This document shows positions 28,606-33,682 of a stretch of DNA of 33,682 bases, piece after piece (position 1 is the first letter of the stretch; the number at the start of each line of letters is the position of its first letter). The position numbers and the translations under genes are program-made. Source of the stretch: Candidatus Binatia bacterium (GTDB taxonomy: Bacteria; Desulfobacterota; Binatia; UBA9968; JAJDTQ01); assembly GCA_022823055.1 (NCBI GenBank), contig JAJDXX010000057.1, forward strand, positions 1 to 33,682, read 5' to 3'. Below the pieces are notes generated by a model. The model did not search any database, was not told the origin of the DNA, and was given only the letters and a program-made list of their open reading frames with translations.

Positions 28606-28980
28606 GTGGGCGCCGATCGTCTGTTCCTGTTGCTGGGTTCGTTGTCCGGGTTTGCCGGGGTCGCGCTGGGTGCGTTTGCCGCTCACGGTCTGCGCGGCAG
28701 ATTGTCGCCGGAGATGCTCGACATCTTCGAGGTGGGCGTGCGCTATCAGATGTACCACGCCTTGGGGCTGCTGGCGGTGGCATTGGCGTTCGGGCGCTGG
28801 CCCCGCCCCGAGTTGCTGGCGGCGGGCTGGTCGTTCGTCGTCGGCACGCTGGTGTTCTCGGGCACCCTTTACGTCCTGAGCCTTTCGGGCATCCGTTGGC
28901 TGGGCGCCGTCACCCCCATCGGCGGGCTTGCGTTCCTGGTCGGGTGGCTCAGCCTGGCGTGGGGCGCCTGGAAAGGGTAG
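28606..28980 (+). CDS. DUF423 family small membrane protein
   Basis: A 124-residue protein with about four membrane helices and the family's N-terminal signature ([19 protein letters not shown]) and [13 protein letters not shown]423 proteins are widespread inner-membrane proteins of unknown function. The frame is open back to 28423, but the upstream part looks non-coding (Arg- and Pro-rich, no family match). The GTG at 28606, with a GGAG a few bases before it, matches the usual start. It is divergent from infA and 23 bases before the amidohydrolase_2 gene. Confidence 0.85.
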   Translation: MGADRLFLLLGSLSGFAGVALGAFAAHGLRGRLSPEMLDIFEVGVRYQMYHALGLLAVALAFGRWPRPELLAAGWSFVVGTLVFSGTLYVLSLSGIRWLGAVTPIGGLAFLVGWLSLAWGAWKG

Positions 28981-29003
28981 GGCGGGTTCGGCAGGAGGAT
29001 CAC

Positions 29004-30140
29004 ATGGCCAAGAACGGATACCGAATTCTCGACAGCGACATGCACATCATGGAGCCGCCGGACTTGTGGGAGACGTACCTGGAGCCCGAGTTCAGGCCGC
29101 AGGCCCCGCGCGGGGTCACCAGCGAGAACGTGCGCGACCTGCGCATGGTCCATCCGGACGGGAGGCTCTGGGGTCTTCCCGAGGTCCATGCCGGCAACGT
29201 CACGCAAGGGCACAACTTCAAGAAGAACCAGGGCATCTACGGCACCCACGCCGAGCGGGGCTGGACCCCGGAGGTGCAACTGGAAGCCATGGACATCGAG
29301 GGCATCGACGTGGCGGTGCTCTATCCCACGCGCGGGCTCCAGGCCCTGAGCGAGGCGAACATGGAGCCGCGTTTCGCCGCCGCCGTGGCGCGGGCCTACA
29401 ACAACTGGCTTCACGATTTCTGCGCCGCCGACCCCGCCCGTCTGCTGGGCGCGGGCATGCTGTCTCCCTTCGACGTCGACGCGGCGGTCGAAGAGGCCAG
29501 CCGTTGCGCCCGCGAACTCGGGTTCCGGGGCATCTTCATGCGCTCGAATCCCGTCAACGACCGCAACTTTCACGACCCCTGCTACGAGCCCCTGTGGAGC
29601 GCCCTGGAGGAACTTCACATGCCCCTGGGGCTGCACGAATCCTCGTCTTCCGGCGTACGTCAGGTGGGCGATCAGTTCGAGCCCAACTTCATGCTGCGGC
29701 GGGTGTACGCCCAGCCGGTGGAGCAGATGCTCGCCATGGGCAGCATGTGCGCGGGCGGCGTGCTGGCGCGGCATCCGAACCTGAGGGTGGCCTTTCTGGA
29801 GGCCAACTGCGGCTGGCTGCCGTGGCTCCTCTGGCGCATGGACGAGGCATGCGAGAGGGAGGCCGACGTCTGGTCGCCGGACCTGGCCATGCCCCCGAGC
29901 GAATATTTCAAGCGCCAGTGTTTCGTGTCCGTGGAACCGGATGAGGAGCCGGTGAAGTACGTCATCGACTACCTTGGGAACGAGCGCATCGTGTTCTCCA
30001 CCGACTATCCCCACGGCGACTCCAAGTTTCCCCACGCGGTGGAGAGCTTCCTCGAACTCCCAACCATCAGCGCGGAAGACAAGCACAAGATCCTGTGGGA
30101 CAACTGCGCGGCCTATTACGCCCTGGACCGGGACGCATGA
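29004..30140 (+). CDS. Amidohydrolase_2 family metal-dependent hydrolase or decarboxylase
   Basis: A 378-residue TIM-barrel protein of the amidohydrolase_2 (PF04909-type) group, which includes ACMSD and gamma-resorcylate decarboxylase. Likely metal-site residues are Asp12/His14/Glu17 in DSDMHIMEP, His211 in GLHES, and Asp334 in FSTDYPHGDSKFP. The first motif is DMH rather than the classic HxH, a variant shared by a large uncharacterised subgroup. The ATG at 29004 has a perfect AGGAGG at 28993-28998. Substrate unknown. The transporter just downstream may serve the same pathway. Confidence 0.88.
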   Translation: MAKNGYRILDSDMHIMEPPDLWETYLEPEFRPQAPRGVTSENVRDLRMVHPDGRLWGLPEVHAGNVTQGHNFKKNQGIYGTHAERGWTPEVQLEAMDIEGIDVAVLYPTRGLQALSEANMEPRFAAAVARAYNNWLHDFCAADPARLLGAGMLSPFDVDAAVEEASRCARELGFRGIFMRSNPVNDRNFHDPCYEPLWSALEELHMPLGLHESSSSGVRQVGDQFEPNFMLRRVYAQPVEQMLAMGSMCAGGVLARHPNLRVAFLEANCGWLPWLLWRMDEACEREADVWSPDLAMPPSEYFKRQCFVSVEPDEEPVKYVIDYLGNERIVFSTDYPHGDSKFPHAVESFLELPTISAEDKHKILWDNCAAYYALDRDA

Positions 30141-30174
30141 GGGCGCGGCGGATACCCGCACGCTCCCCCTCTCG

Positions 30175-31335
30175 ATGAACGATACGGGCCGCATCCGACC
30201 GGCGCGCGGGATCCTCTTCGCGGGCGCGCTGCTGTGGAACATGTGCAACGGCATGTTGTTCGTGCTCACGCCGCTCTTCGGCGTGACACTGGGGCTCTCC
30301 GTGCTCGACATCGGCTCCCTGGTGGGGCTTCCGTACCTGCTGACCATCGTCATGCGCTTCGTCGGCGGCGCCCTGGCCGACCGCTACGGCGAGCACCGCA
30401 TGCTCCAGGCGTGCTATTCCCTGAACGTGCTCGCGGCCGTCACGCTGGCCCTGGCCAGCGGGTTCCTCTCGCTGATGCTGTCCAGCACCTTGGCGAACCT
30501 GTCGCGCAGCATGTTCTGGGTGCCGGCCCAGTCCATGGCGAGCCAGCTCTCCAGCCGCTATCCCGGCAGGATGCTCGGGCAGTTGTCGGCGGCCAACTAC
30601 ATCGGCCAATTGTTGGGCTTGGCCCTGGGCGGCGTTCTCGCGGGCTGGCTGGGATACGGCTACACTTTCGTCCTGGTGACCCTGGCGTCGGTCGTCGGCA
30701 TGCTTCTGGGCTTCGTGCTCCCGCCCATCCGCGTGCACGGCGGACGCACCGTGTGGGAAACTACCGTGGGGATGAGCCGCCGCCTGCTCCAGGGACGGAC
30801 CTGGCTGCTCATCTCGACTTCGTGCGCGGCGGCCGTGCCCTTCGGCATCACCCAGTCCATCTACCCGGTCTACATGAGCGACCTTGCTTTTCCCGAGGGC
30901 TGGATCAGTGTGATCATCGCGGTGCGCTCCATCGGTCCGGTGGTCATCGGATTGGCCCTGGGCTCGGAGATCACCATTGAACGCGAGAAGGGGTTCTACG
31001 CGCTCAGCATGGCCGGGTTGGGCCTGTTCATCCTGGCCACCACCTGGACCCAGGGGTGGCTGCTTCTGGGTCTCTGCATCGCGGGCCTGGGCATGGCCGG
31101 GGCGGTGGCGGACCTGCTCAATCAAGTCCAGGCGGTGGACCTCAGCCGCGCCAGCGATCGGTCGGCGGTGATGGCCGCCACCGGACTCGGCTGGAACATG
31201 TCGCCCATGGCCCTTCCGCTGGTCCTGGGCTGGGCGGCGGACACGTGGGGTTTCGCGCTGATGTTCGCCGGCGCCGGGGTCTTCTTCCTGCTAGTCGCTT
31301 TGGGGACGCCCCTTTGGTACCGCTTGTTGCGTTAA
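30175..31335 (+). CDS. MFS-family transporter
   Basis: A 386-residue major-facilitator protein with about 12 membrane helices. The loop 2-3 signature reads GGALADRYGEHR, and a charged loop lies at the centre (about 180-200). No substrate can be read from the sequence. It begins 34 bases after the amidohydrolase_2 gene, so the two are probably co-transcribed, and import of that enzyme's substrate or export of its product is a reasonable guess. The ATG at 30175 has only a weak ribosome site. Confidence 0.85.
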   Translation: MNDTGRIRPARGILFAGALLWNMCNGMLFVLTPLFGVTLGLSVLDIGSLVGLPYLLTIVMRFVGGALADRYGEHRMLQACYSLNVLAAVTLALASGFLSLMLSSTLANLSRSMFWVPAQSMASQLSSRYPGRMLGQLSAANYIGQLLGLALGGVLAGWLGYGYTFVLVTLASVVGMLLGFVLPPIRVHGGRTVWETTVGMSRRLLQGRTWLLISTSCAAAVPFGITQSIYPVYMSDLAFPEGWISVIIAVRSIGPVVIGLALGSEITIEREKGFYALSMAGLGLFILATTWTQGWLLLGLCIAGLGMAGAVADLLNQVQAVDLSRASDRSAVMAATGLGWNMSPMALPLVLGWAADTWGFALMFAGAGVFFLLVALGTPLWYRLLR

Positions 31336-31376
31336 TGACATCAGCGGTTATCGATTCGCGAATATTCGTAAGCCAG

Positions 31377-31406
31377 TTGACAAAGCGGCCAGCGGGTCAA
31401 TATAAG
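31377..31406 (+). promoter_or_regulatory. Promoter of the second RRM protein gene
   Basis: A perfect TTGACA (31377-31382), an 18-base spacer and TATAAG (31401-31406). Overlapping palindromes ATTCGCGAAT and GAATATTC lie just upstream (about 31354-31369) and may bind a regulator. Transcription from about 31413 gives a leader of about 145 bases. Confidence 0.65.
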
Positions 31407-31412
31407 GAAGTC

Positions 31413-31558
31413 CGGGTCTACAATTGAACGATATCTTTTTTGCCTTGTGAGAGACCGCGTAAGACCCAAGCCGGTTCGAGAGCCTCGATCGTCCCGCATG
31501 CGTTCGGCTTTCACCGTGTACTGTCGCGGGGTTGAAAAGAAGAAGGACGGAGGAAAGC
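31413..31558 (+). promoter_or_regulatory. Long 5' leader of the second RRM gene
   Basis: About 145 untranslated bases lie between the promoter and the start codon. They include a six-base stem AAGCCG (31468-31473) with CGGCTT (31505-31510) enclosing smaller pairing segments, and end in a very strong ribosome site (GGAGGAAAG). Long leaders of this sort are common on cold-shock and self-regulated RNA-binding protein genes. No known riboswitch is recognised. Confidence 0.4.
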
Positions 31559-31861
31559 ATGAACGAAAAGCTGTATGTGGGCGGTCTGCCCTATGCGACA
31601 ACGGAAGATCAATTACAGGACGTGTTTGCGGAGCACGGCACCGTCGTGTCCGCCAGGATCATCACCGACAAGTTCACGGGCCGCTCGCGGGGATTCGGTT
31701 TCGTGGAGATGGGGTCGGCGGATGAGGCGCAACGGGCCATCGACGCTCTGCACGAATCGGAACTGGGCGGACGCAAGCTCACGGTCAGCGAGGCGCGACC
31801 TCAGGAACGCCGCGGGGGATTCGGAGACAACCGCGGCGGCGGAAACCGGAACCGCTGGTAG
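31559..31861 (+). CDS. RRM-domain RNA-binding protein with glycine/arginine-rich tail (second of two)
   Basis: A 100-residue protein with RNP2 LYVGGL and RNP1 RGFGFVEM, closely similar to the RRM protein at 26364-26627 through the whole domain (both have ITD/VTD-FTGRSRGFGFVEMGS). It adds a tail rich in Gly, Arg and Asn (RRGGFGDNRGGGNRNRW), like the RGG-type tails that add RNA affinity in cyanobacterial and eukaryotic relatives. An earlier in-frame ATG at 31532 is unlikely given the strong GGAGG before 31559. It has its own promoter and a long leader. It converges with rpiA, with 9 bases between stops. Confidence 0.9.
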   Translation: MNEKLYVGGLPYATTEDQLQDVFAEHGTVVSARIITDKFTGRSRGFGFVEMGSADEAQRAIDALHESELGGRKLTVSEARPQERRGGFGDNRGGGNRNRW

Positions 31862-31870
31862 CCGGTCCCG

Positions 31871-32563
31871 TCAGGCGAGCTTCTCCGGCTCCGCCCGCTC
31901 CTCCAGGCTCCCGTCGGACCTGCCGATGATGATCCGGGTGGCGAGCCCGCTGAAGATCCCGCAATCCACGACACCGCAGGTTCCGACGATTTCGCGTTCC
32001 AGCGCGGGCGGATCCTCGATGACACCGAACGAGCAGTCCAGGATGTAGTTGCCGTTGTCGGTCACGAAGGGGGCGCTGTCCGACGAGCGGAAGCGCGCGT
32101 CGCAGCCGAGGTCCCGCAGGCGCTCGCGTGTCATCTGCCAGCCGAACGGCACCACCTCCACGGGCAGGGGAAAGGCGCCGAGGCGCTGCTTCAGCTTGCT
32201 CTCATCGACGATGATCAACTCGGTGTCGCTCGCGGAGGCGACGAACTTCTCGCGCAGCAGCGCCCCGCCGCCGCCTTTGATGAGGTTGAATGCGGGATCC
32301 ACCTCGTCGGCGCCGTCGATGGTCACATCGACGTGAAGCACCTCCGCGAAGCTGGTGAGGGGAATGCCCAGTTCCCGCGCCAGGGTGGCCGAACGCTCGG
32401 ACGTGGGGACGCAGCGGATACGCAGCGACTCTTCGCGGATCCTCTCGGCCAGCCGGACGATGGCGAAATAGGCCGTCGAGCCCGTTCCCAGACCTACGAT
32501 CATGTCGTGCGCGACATAATCCGTGGCGCGCTCACCGGCGATCTTCTTTGGATTGGGTGCCAT
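31871..32563 (-). CDS. rpiA: Ribose-5-phosphate isomerase A
   Basis: Interconverts ribose-5-phosphate and ribulose-5-phosphate in the pentose phosphate pathway. The 230-residue product has the phosphate-binding GLGTGSTA motif, catalytic-site Asp83 and Asp86 in IDGADEVDP, Lys96 in KGGGG, and Glu105 in LLREK. The long open frame upstream is not family-like. The ATG at 32563 gives the standard N-terminus. A TACAAT hexamer lies only 8 bases upstream and no ribosome site is seen, so the mRNA may be nearly leaderless. Confidence 0.95.
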   Translation of the reverse strand: MAPNPKKIAGERATDYVAHDMIVGLGTGSTAYFAIVRLAERIREESLRIRCVPTSERSATLARELGIPLTSFAEVLHVDVTIDGADEVDPAFNLIKGGGGALLREKFVASASDTELIIVDESKLKQRLGAFPLPVEVVPFGWQMTRERLRDLGCDARFRSSDSAPFVTDNGNYILDCSFGVIEDPPALEREIVGTCGVVDCGIFSGLATRIIIGRSDGSLEERAEPEKLA

Positions 32564-32571
32564 GACGCTGG

Positions 32572-32577
32572 ATTGTA
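32572..32577 (-). promoter_or_regulatory. Possible -10 box of rpiA
   Basis: On the minus strand TACAAT (32577-32572) is preceded after 16 bases by TTCTCA, a 4/6 match to the -35 consensus. Transcription would begin about 2 bases before the rpiA start codon. Confidence 0.4.
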
Positions 32578-32682
32578 ACGCACCGGAGGGTCTTGAGAAA
32601 CCGCCCGGAAGTGGCCACCGTGCCCAGTGCAACGGCGCCCGCAACGCTTGAAAGGGAAGGTTGCGGCGGTTAATCTTAGGCG

Positions 32683-33498
32683 ATGCGTTTCCCGGGATTT
32701 GTCCGGTCGGTGGCGGGCGCGCTGCTGGTGGCGGTGTCGGGGGCTTGTGCTCCCTTGAGCGTAGAGGACGAGCGCAGCCTGGGAGCCGACTTCTCACGCA
32801 ATTTCGAGCACCGCACCGAACTGGTGCGCGACCCCACCGTTACCCGGTACATCTCCGCCATCGGTACGAGGCTTCTTGAACAGGCGGGACCCCAGCCGTT
32901 CAGCTACCGTTTCAAGGTCGTCCCAAAGAACGACGTCAATGCGTTCGCCGCGCCCGCCGGCCATATCTACCTTTACACCGGTACCATTCTCGCGGCGCGC
33001 AACGTGAGCGAGTTGGCCGGGGTCATCGCCCACGAGATCGGGCACGTGGCCAAGCGCCACGTCGCCCGCAACTTCAACCGCGCCATCGCCACCCACATTC
33101 TGCGGCAGGCGGGTGCGGCCGCCGCCCAGATCGCCGCGGGAGCCGACGCAGGGCGGGCCACCGCGGCCCTCGGCGGACTGGCGGCCATGGGGTATCTCAA
33201 CACCTTCAGCCGCGAGGCCGAGCACGAAGCCGACGTCTTTGCCCTAGGTCTCATGTACCGGGCGGGCTACGATCCGCGCGGGCTCGTCAGCTTCTTTGAA
33301 ACGCTGCAAAGGGAGAAAGGCGGCTCCGCGCCGAGCTTTCTGTCGAGCCACCCGGCGACATCGGTGCGTATCGTCAACGCGCGGAAGCTGATCGAACGGA
33401 TGCCCCGGGGGGTCCGCCTGGAAACCGAGGATGGAGGCCGGCTGCAGCAGATCCAGCGCATCCTCCGCGAAGGCGCCGGTTCACTTGTCCGTCATTGA
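32683..33498 (+). CDS. M48-family zinc metalloprotease, probable lipoprotein
   Basis: A 271-residue protease with the HEIGH zinc motif (His117, Glu118, His121) and the third ligand Glu180 in SREAEHEAD. The N-terminus has a signal peptide ending in SGAC, where Cys22 may be lipidated; the residue at -3 is Ser rather than Leu, so this is a likely but imperfect lipobox. The family includes BepA and LoiP, which degrade or help assemble outer-membrane proteins in the periplasm, fitting a genome region rich in envelope genes. It is divergent from rpiA, with 119 bases between starts. Confidence 0.9.
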   Translation: MRFPGFVRSVAGALLVAVSGACAPLSVEDERSLGADFSRNFEHRTELVRDPTVTRYISAIGTRLLEQAGPQPFSYRFKVVPKNDVNAFAAPAGHIYLYTGTILAARNVSELAGVIAHEIGHVAKRHVARNFNRAIATHILRQAGAAAAQIAAGADAGRATAALGGLAAMGYLNTFSREAEHEADVFALGLMYRAGYDPRGLVSFFETLQREKGGSAPSFLSSHPATSVRIVNARKLIERMPRGVRLETEDGGRLQQIQRILREGAGSLVRH

Positions 33499-33570
33499 TG
33501 CAAATGAACCATTACCCAATCAATTCAACGGGTTGTAAAAACACTAGTCGCTCCGAAAAGTCAATACCCC

Positions 33571-33663
33571 GGAAGCGGGCAAACAGGCAGGGTGGGGGGG
33601 GTGCCACGGGTGGCGGAACCCCCCCCCACCCCCCGGATTACCCCGTACGCGGGAAAGAAGTTT
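33571..33663. repeat. Corrupted third copy of the palindromic repeat at the window end
   Basis: The stretch begins GGAAGCGGG and ends near GGATTACCCCGTACGCGGGAA. It follows the order of the repeat at 10941-11035 (GGAAGCGGGAAT ... CCAC ... GGATTCCCGCTTCCGCGGGAATGACG) but with many substitutions. Homopolymer runs of 8 G (33594-33601), 9 C (33619-33627) and 6 C (33629-33634) replace the ordinary middle. Real decay or, more likely, poor base calls at a contig end inside a repeat would explain it. The 70 bases before it (33499-33570) are AT-rich with no gene. Confidence 0.55.
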
Positions 33664-33682
33664 AGGGGGCGGGCCACCGCGG

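Overview
The window is GC-rich, densely coded DNA from a Gram-negative, LPS-making bacterium. Order and content (lysS-lolC-lolD-bamA-skp-lpxD-fabZ-lpxI-oxidoreductase-lpxB-msbA-waaA-lpxK, plus an Rrf2-sufBCDSU-sufT operon) resemble the old Deltaproteobacteria and neighbouring uncultured groups. LpxI in place of LpxH argues against Gammaproteobacteria. I cannot fix the phylum from the sequence alone.

Layout. (1) 1-455: gene-free DNA carrying a palindromic repeat. (2) 456-3510: hisS and aspS, head to tail. (3) 3683-4216: def on the minus strand, divergent from (4) 4478-10779: an IscR/Rrf2-type regulator followed by sufB, sufC, sufD, sufS, sufU and sufT, a complete SUF iron-sulfur assembly operon with a clear promoter and a likely operator in front. 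(5) 10780-11133: a second, more elaborate copy of the repeat. (6) 11134-26253: a long, mostly overlapping run for envelope biogenesis: lysS, lipoprotein release (lolC/E, lolD), outer-membrane assembly (bamA, skp), lipid A synthesis (lpxD, fabZ, lpxI, a Gfo/Idh oxidoreductase, lpxB), export (msbA), and Kdo addition and 4'-phosphorylation (waaA, lpxK). lpxA is absent from its usual place between fabZ and lpxI. (7) 26254-33498: shorter units. These are an RRM RNA-binding protein with its own promoter and terminator, an MtaD-like amidohydrolase, infA (minus), a DUF423 membrane protein, an amidohydrolase_2 enzyme, an MFS transporter, a second RRM protein with a long leader, rpiA (minus) and an M48 zinc protease. 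(8) 33571-33682: a corrupted third copy of the repeat, which looks like a poor-quality contig end.

How the genes work together. The suf genes form one unit: SufS and SufU mobilise sulfur, SufBCD builds the cluster, SufT helps deliver it, and the regulator, with IscR-spaced cysteines, probably senses cluster supply. The envelope run makes lipid A-Kdo, flips it, and makes the machinery that places lipoproteins and beta-barrels. A promoter whose -35 box overlaps the bamA stop codon probably drives skp and the lipid A genes independently of lysS-lol-bamA.

I see no CRISPR array, tRNA, rRNA, prophage or transposase gene, and nothing I would call a wholly new system. The best leads are the repeat family, the suf control region, the missing lpxA with an oxidoreductase in the lipid A operon, the pair of RRM proteins, and a composition step inside lysS.
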